Source: Pseudomonas denitrificans (nom. rej.)
GTDB taxonomy: Bacteria > Pseudomonadota > Gammaproteobacteria > Pseudomonadales > Pseudomonadaceae
Reading direction: 5' to 3'
Assembly: GCF_008807415.1 (NCBI RefSeq)
Contig: NZ_CP043626.1
Span: 3,782,001 to 3,846,000, forward strand
Length of the DNA: 64,000 nucleotides
Shown here: positions 1 to 6,289 of the stretch, one piece after another
Layout: every line of letters starts with the position of its first letter
How positions within the stretch are numbered: position 1 is the stretch's first letter
Translations under genes and position numbers: made by a program
The notes under the pieces: model-generated
The model's database searches: none
Seen by the model: only the letters and a program-made list of their open reading frames with translations
What the model was told of the DNA's origin: nothing

Positions 1-104
1 CCGCTCTTGATCCATTTGTTGACCGCGCGAGGGCTAACGCCGCAAGCCTTCGCGGCTTTGCCGGTTCCCCCGGAAAGACGGACCGCTTCTTTGATCAGGT
101 TCAT
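1..104 (-). CDS. Cro/YdaS-like HTH protein (5' part only)
   Basis: Reading leftward from ATG at 104, 34 codons run to the window edge, so only the N-terminus is present. The residues include an SGGTGKAAKACGVSPRAVNK stretch followed by WIK, the helix-turn-helix pattern of the YdaS/Cro family, small phage DNA-binding proteins that oppose the lysogenic repressor. The gene diverges from the repressor gene at 183, and the 78-bp gap holds two related palindromes. This is the layout of a lambda-like cI/cro switch, so I infer that this is the first gene of the leftward lytic operon. The rest of that operon lies outside the window. Confidence 0.72.
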   Translation of the reverse strand, partial: MNLIKEAVRLSGGTGKAAKACGVSPRAVNKWIKS

Positions 105-120
105 TTTCAACGCCTAGAGA

Positions 121-157
121 GTACCGATAGTACATGCTAATCAGGAACTGAAAGTTC
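121..157. promoter_or_regulatory. Two 13-bp operators of the prophage switch
   Basis: The repressor/Cro gap contains GTACCGATAGTAC at 121-133 and GAACTGAAAGTTC at 145-157. Both are palindromic in their outer arms and their starts are 24 bp apart. A third copy, GTACTTTCAGTAC, occurs at 998-1010; on the other strand it reads GTACTGAAAGTAC. A common GTACTGAAAGTAC-like consensus at all three places makes these likely repressor and/or Cro binding sites. Binding is inferred. Confidence 0.62.
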
Positions 158-182
158 CGTCAAGCCGCGAGAGAATGGACTG

Positions 183-956
183 ATGGTATCGCCTGAAGAA
201 AATCGAGAAGCCTTTGCTAGGCGCTTAAAGCAAGCAGCTATGGACGCCGGCTATCCTCGCTATGGGATGGCGGCCCAACTTGCGCGAGCACTGAGCATTA
301 CGCCGAAAGCCGTTGGAAAATGGCTGAATGGTGAGGCACGCCCAAACCCCGAGAAAATGGAATCGCTTGCCAAACTGCTCGGCGTTGAGATCGGCTGGCT
401 GGCTTGGGGGACCGGGTCAATGATTCGCCTTGCGCCCTTTAACCAGCAGCTCCCGCTTAAGGCTCCTGAACCAGAGGGCGAGGTCGTTCCTTTCTCGATA
501 TGGGATGACTCGACTCCAGTCGAGGACGACGAAATCGAGGTGCCGTTCCTGAAGGAAGTCGAATTGTCTGCAGGATGCGGAAGGCTGGCTCTAGAGGTCA
601 GCACCAAGGCTAAGCTCCGTTTCGGGAAGCACACCCTTAGGCGTTACGGCGTCCAGTTCGACAAAGCGGTGTGTGTCAGCGTAAGCGGTAACTCAATGGA
701 GCCGCTTCTCCCAGACGGGAGCACCGTCGCGATCAATACCGGAGATCAACAAGTAGTCGATGGAAAGATCTACGCCTTGTCTCATTACGGGCAACTCCGG
801 GTGAAGCAACTCTATCGCTTACCAGGTGGCGGAGTACGCTTACGGAGCTTCAACAAGGATGAGCATCCGGACGAAGAGTACACCTTGGAGCAGATGGTCC
901 AGGCTGAGCTATCCATTTTGGGCAGAGTGTTCTGGTCCGCCACATTCTACGGCTAA
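183..956 (+). CDS. LexA/CI-like prophage repressor (S24 family)
   Basis: This 257-aa protein has an N-terminal helix-turn-helix (about residues 10-70, with an ITPKAVGKWLNG recognition region) and a C-terminal S24/LexA-type autoprotease domain (about 118-257). The catalytic serine is S171 in SGNSMEP, the general-base lysine is probably K208 in RVKQL, and the likely self-cleavage bond is A130-G131 in LSAGCG. All are conserved features of RecA-stimulated phage repressors, so SOS-dependent cleavage and prophage induction are expected. The gene faces a Cro/YdaS-like gene across two operators, and a third operator lies beyond its terminator. The autoprotease residues look intact. Confidence 0.9.
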   Translation: MVSPEENREAFARRLKQAAMDAGYPRYGMAAQLARALSITPKAVGKWLNGEARPNPEKMESLAKLLGVEIGWLAWGTGSMIRLAPFNQQLPLKAPEPEGEVVPFSIWDDSTPVEDDEIEVPFLKEVELSAGCGRLALEVSTKAKLRFGKHTLRRYGVQFDKAVCVSVSGNSMEPLLPDGSTVAINTGDQQVVDGKIYALSHYGQLRVKQLYRLPGGGVRLRSFNKDEHPDEEYTLEQMVQAELSILGRVFWSATFYG

Positions 957-958
957 CC

Positions 959-983
959 AAAGGGCGCAATAGGCGCCCTTTTC
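959..983 (+). terminator. Rho-independent terminator after the repressor gene
   Basis: An AAGGGCGC / GCGCCCTT stem with an AATA-containing loop is followed by TTTT, directly after the repressor stop codon. It separates repressor transcription from the early operon that starts just downstream. Confidence 0.75.
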
Positions 984-997
984 TACGACCACAGAAT

Positions 998-1016
998 GTA
1001 CTTTCAGTACTTGACA
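998..1016 (+). promoter_or_regulatory. Third operator abutting a TTGACA -35 element
   Basis: The perfect palindrome GTACTTTCAGTAC (998-1010) matches the operator family at 121-157 and directly touches TTGACA (1011-1016), a consensus -35 hexamer. I see no strong -10 at the expected distance. A partial match, GTACTCAAAG, lies at 1059-1068 just before the next start codon. The arrangement suggests that the repressor also controls the LuxR-type HTH genes downstream. Confidence 0.55.
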
Positions 1017-1068
1017 CTTGAAAACCAACGGTCCAACCTAAGCGAAACGGAACCAATGGTACTCAAAG

Positions 1069-1449
1069 ATGGAAAGCGTCATCCAGATCGGAACATGGAA
1101 GGGATCGACTGGGAGTCTCCTTGCAGAGCGAGAACTCACCTGCCTTTTGAGCTTGGCATCCGGCATGACCGACAAGGAGATTGCCCGCCGGGATGGTCTG
1201 TCGCCGAGGTCTATCAAAGGCAGGATCGAGAGCGTCATGCACAAGCTTGGTATCTACAAGCGCACCCCTTTAGTGGCAGAGGCAATCCGCCGCGGAATCA
1301 TCACTTACGCCACATACGCATTGGTCGCACTGACTTGCACACACGCTGCACTGAGCGACGACCCAACCATGCGGACTCGCCGAGGTGGCGAACGGAAGGT
1401 TGAGGTTCGTATTGCGGCCAGACGGATGGAGAGTGGTTATGCGGCCTGA
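1069..1449 (+). CDS. LuxR-type HTH protein, first of a tandem pair
   Basis: This 126-aa protein consists mainly of a LuxR/GerE-type DNA-binding domain (about residues 18-76, LASGMTDKEIARRDGLSPRS, then a KLGIYKRT-type third helix) and a basic C-terminal tail. It has no receiver or autoinducer domain. Its C-terminal helix (VAEAIRRGII) closely resembles VVEAVRRGII in the next gene, so the two look like diverged duplicates. It is the first gene after the operator at 998-1010 and overlaps the next gene. It is probably an early prophage regulator; its target is unknown. Confidence 0.7.
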   Translation: MESVIQIGTWKGSTGSLLAERELTCLLSLASGMTDKEIARRDGLSPRSIKGRIESVMHKLGIYKRTPLVAEAIRRGIITYATYALVALTCTHAALSDDPTMRTRRGGERKVEVRIAARRMESGYAA

Positions 1450-1735
1450 CGCAGCGAAAGACACCTGCGCGCAGTTCCTGCCAGATGGGAAAGCATCAGC
1501 TTCGTTTTCTAGCAATGGCATAACCGGCATCTACGGAATGGGATTATCCCCGCGAGAGCTGGAGGCCACAGTCCTGGCCGCTGGAGATATGAGCGCGAAG
1601 GAGATCGCCAAGGCTATGCAAATTGCTCCGGGTACGGTCTCCAAACGCCTTGATGACGCACGCTTCAAACTGGGGGCCAAGACTGTCCTCGGATTGGTAG
1701 TTGAGGCAGTACGCAGAGGAATCATCAGAGTGTGA
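1385..1735 (+). CDS. LuxR-type HTH protein, second of a tandem pair
   Basis: This 116-aa protein carries a C-terminal LuxR-type HTH (about residues 52-113, LSPRELEATVLAAG, SAKEIAKAMQIAPGTVSKRL). The GTG start at 1385 overlaps the previous gene by 65 bp. An ATG at 1439 (MRPDAAKD) is an alternative start that would remove most of the overlap. Like its neighbour it lacks any sensory domain. The duplication may permit heterodimers or hierarchical control of the early operon, but that is speculation; the HTH assignment is firm. Confidence 0.68.
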   Translation: MANGRLRFVLRPDGWRVVMRPDAAKDTCAQFLPDGKASASFSSNGITGIYGMGLSPRELEATVLAAGDMSAKEIAKAMQIAPGTVSKRLDDARFKLGAKTVLGLVVEAVRRGIIRV

Positions 1736-1847
1736 TCAGCGGCGTGCGCTCCTGATCGAGCGCAGTCCGGTGACCACCTACCACAGATTTTCGGAAAGCC
1801 AAGTAGCCCGGCAGGCCCCCGGCTTGCCTCAAGAAAGAGGAAACGAC

Positions 1848-2633
1848 GTGATCAACCAGACCCTGAGCCAGCTGCTCACCGACCGCGTAACCATATTCGC
1901 GGAAAGTCCACGCCCTGCCGAGCTGATCGATGCGGGCATCGAGAAGATGTTCCAGTCCGTGGTCGACGACCTGTTCCGCTCCTACGGCGACTTCACCAAG
2001 GTCGTGAAGGAGGCCATGGCCGCCGCCATGCCAGCCAACGTCGGCGACGTCTTCGAGCTGACGAAGTACAACGCCATGGTCGCCTCGCTCCTACGACAGC
2101 GCTGGGAACAGGCCGCTGTCGAATCCCTGGTGCTTAAGACCGCCGACAAGGCCATCAGCGAAGTGCTCACCGGCGACGGACTGATCACCGGCGAAGTCTC
2201 GCTGCGCGCGTTGCTGCAGGACTTCATCGATGACAACAAGGACGACGCCCGCCAACACGGCTGGGAAAGCCCCGAAATCCGTTTCGAAGAAGAAGCCCGC
2301 TACGGCCACACCTACCTGGCGGTGTACTTCGATCCGGAGCCGGAAAGCAGCTACCGCAGTGGCAGTTACGCGCGGGAGCGCCGCGGCGATTACAGCCTGA
2401 AGCATCGCCTGCACATTCGCCTGACTGGCGATGAGCGCGCGGCGGCGAACAGCTGGGATTCGGCGACTCGCCTGGGCGAGGTGTACCACGCCGGCATCGA
2501 CGACAAGAAAATCGAACTCGCAATGTCGGTGCGCAGTGGCTGGGAACGCAAGCTCGCCTCCCTCTATTTCGGCAACGCCGTGCTGCTGGTCGACTGTGAC
2601 CAGGACGATTTCAGCTACGGCCTCGACGACTAA
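1848..2633 (+). CDS. Phage protein of unknown function upstream of csrA
   Basis: I chose GTG 1848 because it follows an AGAAAGAGGAA ribosome-binding site; the frame is open upstream, but the added residues look non-coding. The 261-aa acidic, soluble protein starts VINQTLSQLLTDRV, has no membrane segment or signal peptide, and ends in a D-rich tail (CDQDDFSYGLDD). I recognise no family. It lies 54 bp upstream of the phage csrA and its Shine-Dalgarno, so the two are probably co-transcribed. A role in early phage physiology is inferred from position only. Confidence 0.7.
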   Translation: MINQTLSQLLTDRVTIFAESPRPAELIDAGIEKMFQSVVDDLFRSYGDFTKVVKEAMAAAMPANVGDVFELTKYNAMVASLLRQRWEQAAVESLVLKTADKAISEVLTGDGLITGEVSLRALLQDFIDDNKDDARQHGWESPEIRFEEEARYGHTYLAVYFDPEPESSYRSGSYARERRGDYSLKHRLHIRLTGDERAAANSWDSATRLGEVYHAGIDDKKIELAMSVRSGWERKLASLYFGNAVLLVDCDQDDFSYGLDD

Positions 2634-2687
2634 TCGACCCACGCTTCACGGGCCGACCAAGTCGGCCAGCGCCAAGGAGAAGGAACC

Positions 2688-2885
2688 ATGCTCATCCTCA
2701 GCCGCCGCCCCGGCGAAACTATCCGCATCGGTGATGACATTGAAGTCACTGTGCTCAGCATCGTCGGCAACCAGGTCCGCATCGGCGTGAAGGCGCCGCG
2801 TAGCCTCGACGTCCACCGCCAGGAGGTCTATGAGCGCATCCACGGTGCTGACGAAGACCATCTGCCCAAGGCCGTTGGAGAGTGA
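2688..2885 (+). CDS. csrA: Prophage-encoded CsrA/RsmA translational regulator
   Basis: This 65-aa protein begins [20 protein letters not shown] and contains [15 protein letters not shown], the beta-strand core and RNA-contact residues (L4, R6, R7 and the region around R44) of CsrA/RsmA. The family binds GGA motifs in mRNA leaders and controls translation and stability. A strong Shine-Dalgarno (AAGGAGAAGGAA) precedes the ATG. It sits in the prophage early operon rather than in the usual chromosomal rsmA context, so it is an extra, mobile copy that could rewire host post-transcriptional control on induction. Its TGA overlaps a possible GTG start of the next gene. Confidence 0.92.
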   Translation: MLILSRRPGETIRIGDDIEVTVLSIVGNQVRIGVKAPRSLDVHRQEVYERIHGADEDHLPKAVGE

Positions 2886-2887
2886 CC

Positions 2888-3364
2888 ATGGACCGCATCC
2901 TGATCGTTCTCCGCGAAGGCCTGGGCCTCAACTTCGAAGCGATGCGCCCTGCCCTGCAGGTCGGCGCTCCGATCGCCATCGGTCGTGGCGGCGCCGTCAT
3001 CGCCGAGGTATTCGACGACTTCCCCGACGTGCGCACCCAGCGCCTGCAGCAGCTCCGCGCCCAGCTCGGGAGTGAAGGCCATGGCCATGTCGTTCCTCGA
3101 CTCGACGGCACGCGTATGCGCTGCGGCGGCCCAGGCATCTGCAAGACCTGCGAGAAGGAGCAGCTGCTGCTCAAGCTATGGGAGCAGGCCGATGAAGCCA
3201 AGGCGCCCTCTCCTATCACGCGCGCTCCAGGAATCTTCGAAGTGATCACTGGCACTGCAAACCTTCTGCCACGGGCCGCCCAGGAGCTGCCGTCGCGGGA
3301 GGGCACGCAGCCCAGATCGAGCGGGTTGCCGCCGATCTCCGCGAGCATGGTCCCGACCGCGTGA
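2888..3364 (+). CDS. Phage hypothetical protein with a Cys-pair motif
   Basis: The ATG at 2888 lies 2 bp after the csrA stop; a GTG at 2882 overlapping that stop is an alternative. The protein is about 158 aa. Its N-terminal half (MDRILIVLREGLGLNFEAM) is followed by HVVPRLDGTRMRCGGPGICK and TCEKEQ, where C-x(6)-C-x(2)-C may be a small metal-binding or structural motif. The C-terminal third is proline- and serine-rich. I do not recognise a characterised family. It is tightly packed between csrA and the Lar-like gene. Confidence 0.6.
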   Translation: MDRILIVLREGLGLNFEAMRPALQVGAPIAIGRGGAVIAEVFDDFPDVRTQRLQQLRAQLGSEGHGHVVPRLDGTRMRCGGPGICKTCEKEQLLLKLWEQADEAKAPSPITRAPGIFEVITGTANLLPRAAQELPSREGTQPRSSGLPPISASMVPTA

Positions 3365-3684
3365 CGCTAAAGCCCTGCGCCTTCTGCGGCGGGCCGCCGG
3401 TTCCGTTCGTACAACTGGCAGACCAAGGTTTCGGCTCGGCACCGCGCCTGGACGATTACGGAGACGACGGCCTGTCTGTCGAGGCGTTCGTCTTCTGTCA
3501 TGAATGCGGCGCACAAGGACCGTCATTCGAAGACGAGATCTTCGATGCCTCCAGCTACGACCAGGCCATGGCCGAAGGCGTTCGCCTCTGGCAGGACCGC
3601 GACGGGCGCCATGCCGATCTGTATGAAGCCAACGCCGAACAGAACCTGTTCCCCAGGCTGGAGAAGGAGGAAATGGATGAATAG
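3361..3684 (+). CDS. Lar-like zinc-ribbon phage protein
   Basis: This 107-aa protein starts at GTG 3361, overlapping the previous stop by four bases (GTGA), which suggests translational coupling. It begins LKPCAFCGGPP and later has FCHECGAQGPSF, giving two CxxC pairs spaced like the treble-clef/zinc-ribbon of Lar (restriction alleviation) family proteins of phages and prophages. Classical Lar modulates type I restriction and modification. The family resemblance rests on the cysteine pattern and phage context, so anti-restriction activity is only a possibility. Confidence 0.6.
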   Translation: MTLKPCAFCGGPPVPFVQLADQGFGSAPRLDDYGDDGLSVEAFVFCHECGAQGPSFEDEIFDASSYDQAMAEGVRLWQDRDGRHADLYEANAEQNLFPRLEKEEMDE

Positions 3685-3895
3685 CCGCCACTGGTTCTGG
3701 CACTGGCTCCTCGGCATCGCTGCGATCGCGAACTTCGCCTTCTACCAGACTGCGCTCGAGCAGCGCGACGAAGCTCGCCGCCAGGCCAAGCCCTCCATCG
3801 AAATGCGCGGCACCACCCTGGTGGTCTCGTGCCCCAAGCCTGCTACCCCAGCCGCCGCCAGCCCGGTGCCGCGGCAAGAGAGGTTCGTCCTATGA
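3677..3895 (+). CDS. Small single-pass membrane protein
   Basis: An ATG at 3677 follows GAAGGAGGAA and overlaps the previous stop by 8 bp. The 72-aa product has one hydrophobic segment at about residues 5-25 (HWFWHWLLGIAAIANFAFYQ), then a charged helix (ALEQRDEARRQAKPS) and a proline-rich tail. The topology resembles small phage Rz- or spanin-like or membrane-anchored accessory proteins, but no motif identifies it. Overlaps on both sides place it firmly in the early operon. Confidence 0.55.
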   Translation: MNSRHWFWHWLLGIAAIANFAFYQTALEQRDEARRQAKPSIEMRGTTLVVSCPKPATPAAASPVPRQERFVL

Positions 3896-4119
3896 CCCTG
3901 AATGCACACGTGCCGGCACGCACGGCCGGCGAGATCGCCGCCAGCGCCCAGGCACTCGCCAGCCCCATGTTCCTGCTCGGTGCCCGCCTGCAGGACCTTG
4001 GCAAGGCGCTTCAGCGTGCAGAGACCACTATCGGTGAGCTCACCGCTTTCGCTGAAGCCTCTGGTCTGTCGATCTCGATCAAGGTCGTGGAGGGTTCTGC
4101 CCGTGCTGATGAAAGTTGA
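3892..4119 (+). CDS. Small phage hypothetical protein
   Basis: The ATG at 3892 overlaps the previous TGA (ATGA), indicating translational coupling. The 75-aa product (MTLNAHVPARTAGEIAASAQ...) is alanine-rich and predicted helical, with regularly spaced hydrophobic residues (LGARLQDLGKALQRAETTIG) that could form a coiled coil. I do not recognise a family. It overlaps the next gene's start. Confidence 0.5.
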   Translation: MTLNAHVPARTAGEIAASAQALASPMFLLGARLQDLGKALQRAETTIGELTAFAEASGLSISIKVVEGSARADES

Positions 4120-4789
4120 GCACTTCGAGAAGGCGATCGAGATATGGCAGAAGCCTGGACTCTCGCTTCGCTGCAACCTGCTGATCTGCCGACGGATCGC
4201 AAGACAGTACCGCGCCTGGAGCGAGATCGACCAGCGCAGTCTTCGCACGACCGAGCGCCGACTGAAGCGCGGCCTCCCATTCACGCAGTCACAACTCGAC
4301 AACGCCAAGGCCAATCACCAAGCCCGCGACAACATGCGTACAAAGGGACAGGTGGCGATCGCACAGTGGCTCCTTGGCGCCGGAACCAGAATCGAACATG
4401 AGATCGGCGTGTCCGGAATCTGTGACGCACTGGCGGTAAACCCCGCGCACCGCGGAAAGATTCGAAAGGAAATGGATGAAGGCCGAGCCCTGGACTACAT
4501 CGCCTTTGCGGCAGGGCTTGAGGACAGCGCTGCGCATCGCCGAGGCCAGGACATCTGGAAGGATGGACCACTTTTCCAGTGCTACCTGGAGCGGATGCTG
4601 ATCTTCCTCGATGAGCATCCCGAGGAGATGCCAGACCCGTTCTCCCCTGGCGGCCCACTCTATGGCCTGCCCGTCCGCATGACCGACGGCAACGGCAAAG
4701 TGTCCACACGCAGGCCTGGCCTGACAGTGCATGACAGCGACGGCAGCACCAGGGTGATCGAGCGAAAGCCGGAGGTGAGCCGTGGGTAA
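4109..4789 (+). CDS. Phage hypothetical protein (226 aa)
   Basis: The start is taken at ATG 4109; GTG 4103 is possible. The basic N-terminal half (SLRCNLLICRRIARQYRAW, then RSLRTTERRLKRGLP) resembles a nucleic-acid-binding helix set. The C-terminal half is acidic and proline-containing. I recognise no enzymatic motif. It overlaps its upstream neighbour by 11 bp and the downstream one by 8 bp, consistent with a compact phage early operon. Confidence 0.55.
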   Translation: MKVEHFEKAIEIWQKPGLSLRCNLLICRRIARQYRAWSEIDQRSLRTTERRLKRGLPFTQSQLDNAKANHQARDNMRTKGQVAIAQWLLGAGTRIEHEIGVSGICDALAVNPAHRGKIRKEMDEGRALDYIAFAAGLEDSAAHRRGQDIWKDGPLFQCYLERMLIFLDEHPEEMPDPFSPGGPLYGLPVRMTDGNGKVSTRRPGLTVHDSDGSTRVIERKPEVSRG

Positions 4790-5207
4790 GCCACTCGGAG
4801 ACCTCGCACGGCAGGCCCTTGATCGAGCAAAGCGCATACCGCCGGCACCAGCGCGCCAGAAGGCGCTCGCCAGGCCGGCACAGGCAGAACGGAAAGCTAT
4901 CACGGAGAGGCGCGAGGAGGCTGAAGAAGGCTTGCCGGTCAGGGTCGCACCGGCCGGACAGCGCATCGACCAAGTGCTGTTCAGGCAGGGTCGCATCGAA
5001 ACGGCCGAGCTGCTGAGCACGATGCTCGGGATGATCGAGCACCGAGGCGCAGCGGCAGAGGTGATCGCGCGATTGAGAAAGGGGGCTGAGGCCAAGCCGG
5101 CGAGCTATGCCGCTGGCGTCGAGGCCCTGCTGGATGAGGTGGCGGCGATGGTCTCGCGCCACGAAATGAACAACCCGCAAAACGTGGCGCGGGAAAGCTG
5201 GAGGTAG
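4782..5207 (+). CDS. Phage hypothetical protein (141 aa)
   Basis: The gene starts with GTG at 4782, overlapping the previous gene by 8 bp. The N-terminus is strongly basic and proline/alanine-rich (GDLARQALDRAKRIPPAPAR), followed by a helical region (IDQVLFRQGRIETAELLSTM) and a C-terminal segment ending NNPQNVARESWR. No known domain is evident. It directly precedes the excisionase-like gene, so a regulatory or recombination accessory role is possible but unsupported. Confidence 0.5.
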   Translation: MGKPLGDLARQALDRAKRIPPAPARQKALARPAQAERKAITERREEAEEGLPVRVAPAGQRIDQVLFRQGRIETAELLSTMLGMIEHRGAAAEVIARLRKGAEAKPASYAAGVEALLDEVAAMVSRHEMNNPQNVARESWR

Positions 5208-5210
5208 GAG

Positions 5211-5510
5211 ATGGAGCAGAGTGTTCAGCCGGTGGACCAGGATCTGGTCGCCGCGCTTCGTGACCTGGTGGCGCAGCTCAGCGCCCCAAAGATTGCGCCT
5301 GATGATGAGCTGTGGACCAGCAAGGAGATCGGCGAGTACCTGAAGCTCTCGCATGTGACAGTAGAGCAGCGCGTGGCGATCAGGCCTGACTTCCCAGCGC
5401 CGCTGCAGCCCTGCGGCACAGTCAAGGCGATGAAGCGTTGGTTTGCTGTCGACGTGAAGAAGTGGGCGCGGCAGAACAGCAGTAGGCTGCCTAGAGGACG
5501 AGGCAGATAA
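5211..5510 (+). CDS. Excisionase/AlpA-like HTH protein
   Basis: This 99-aa protein has a MerR/AlpA-type winged-helix N-terminal DNA-binding motif at about residues 33-80 (LWTSKEIGEYLKLSHVTVEQ), followed by a basic C-terminus (KKWARQNSSRLPRGRGR). The ATG follows GGAGGTAGGAG. Proteins of this size and fold act as recombination directionality factors or as activators of integrase genes. It is the last rightward gene before the convergent cargo and integrase genes, which suits an excisionase role. It could instead be a plain regulator. Confidence 0.6.
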   Translation: MEQSVQPVDQDLVAALRDLVAQLSAPKIAPDDELWTSKEIGEYLKLSHVTVEQRVAIRPDFPAPLQPCGTVKAMKRWFAVDVKKWARQNSSRLPRGRGR

Positions 5511-5530
5511 GAGCTTCAGCCCAAAAACAA

Positions 5531-5554
5531 AAAGCCCCGCAGATGCGGGGCTTT
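5531..5554 (-). terminator. Terminator of the minus-strand cargo operon
   Basis: An AAAGCCCCGC / GCGGGGCTTT stem with an ATCT loop is followed on the minus strand by TTTTTGTTTTT, a good Rho-independent terminator for the 42-aa gene ending at 5573. On the plus strand the stem is followed by only a short T run, but it may still stop the rightward phage operon. Confidence 0.8.
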
Positions 5555-5572
5555 AGGTGCAACGAAGAAAGC

Positions 5573-5701
5573 TCAAGCAGCTTTACCGAGCTGTTGCTTT
5601 TCCTGCAGGTTACGCTCCAGCTTGTTAGCCAGTTCACCCAAAGCAGCACACTCAGCCTGAAGAGCCTTGAGGATTTGACGACGCTTCAGTTCGTTCTTCA
5701 T
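5573..5701 (-). CDS. 42-aa cargo protein, coiled-coil-like, unknown function
   Basis: The ATG at 5701 is preceded on the minus strand by AAGGAG at ideal spacing. The product is 42 aa: MKNELKRRQILKALQAECAA, a second helix (LGELANKLERNLQ) and EKQQLGKAA. Leucines and charged residues recur with heptad-like spacing, suggesting a helical, probably oligomeric or partner-binding peptide. Its ATG overlaps the stop of the 124-aa gene (ATGA), so the two are translationally coupled, and a strong terminator follows. The small-protein-after-larger-protein layout recalls toxin-antitoxin or phage-defence pairs, but no homology is recognised. Base composition is less GC-rich than the flanks. Confidence 0.72.
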   Translation of the reverse strand: MKNELKRRQILKALQAECAALGELANKLERNLQEKQQLGKAA

Positions 5702-6072
5702 AGGAAGCTCCTTCCGTTTAACAGTTGACACTGACGATCAAGCTCCAGCACATCGTTAGCATCGATGGCATCAGCCAGAGCTTGGACATGATTCGTGTAT
5801 TCGTTGGCTTTCTCTACGGTCCAAATGTCCCGGAAGCCATCAATCTCATCGAGCTCATGCATTAGGGCGCAAATCACTCGAAGGCGACGCGCAATCTCAC
5901 CAATGGTGGGATTTTCCTCTTGCAGACTTTCAATGCTGAAGAGGCGGCACTGCCGCAGCACCCGATTTGCAACGTCCAGTACGATTACATAAGCCTGTTC
6001 CACATTTTGTGGCGGTGCGTACTGAATATGACCTTCGATTACAGTCAAAGTTTCTGGTGCCTGAGTCGTCAT
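5698..6072 (-). CDS. 124-aa cargo protein of unknown function
   Basis: This 124-aa soluble acidic protein starts MTTQAPETLTVIEGHIQYAP, with a beta-rich first part (VEQAYVIVLDVANRVLRQCR) and a helical C-terminal half (IARRLRVICALMHELDEIDG). It has no signal peptide or membrane segment and I recognise no family. It is the first gene of a minus-strand two-gene operon (42-aa partner, ATGA overlap, own terminator) placed against the phage early operon and beside the integrase. That is the usual position for lysogenically expressed accessory genes such as superinfection exclusion or defence modules. The function is an open question. Confidence 0.68.
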   Translation of the reverse strand: MTTQAPETLTVIEGHIQYAPPQNVEQAYVIVLDVANRVLRQCRLFSIESLQEENPTIGEIARRLRVICALMHELDEIDGFRDIWTVEKANEYTNHVQALADAIDANDVLELDRQCQLLNGRSFL

Positions 6073-6289
6073 CCTTCACGCCCAAAAGTGCTCGAATTCG
6101 CACTATTTCTTAGAAAAAGGTCGCGGATTCTAGCGATTTCAACAGATGGCTGTCAATCCGCTATCACCCTCAGGCCGGGCGCCTGTCTAAATAGTTCCTT
6201 CTTGCCATCAGTTATGGGGCCGACCTCCGATCATGTCAAGCTATCGGCCTGATAGAGGTCATTCTTTAGGCGGAAATCTCGATTACCCA

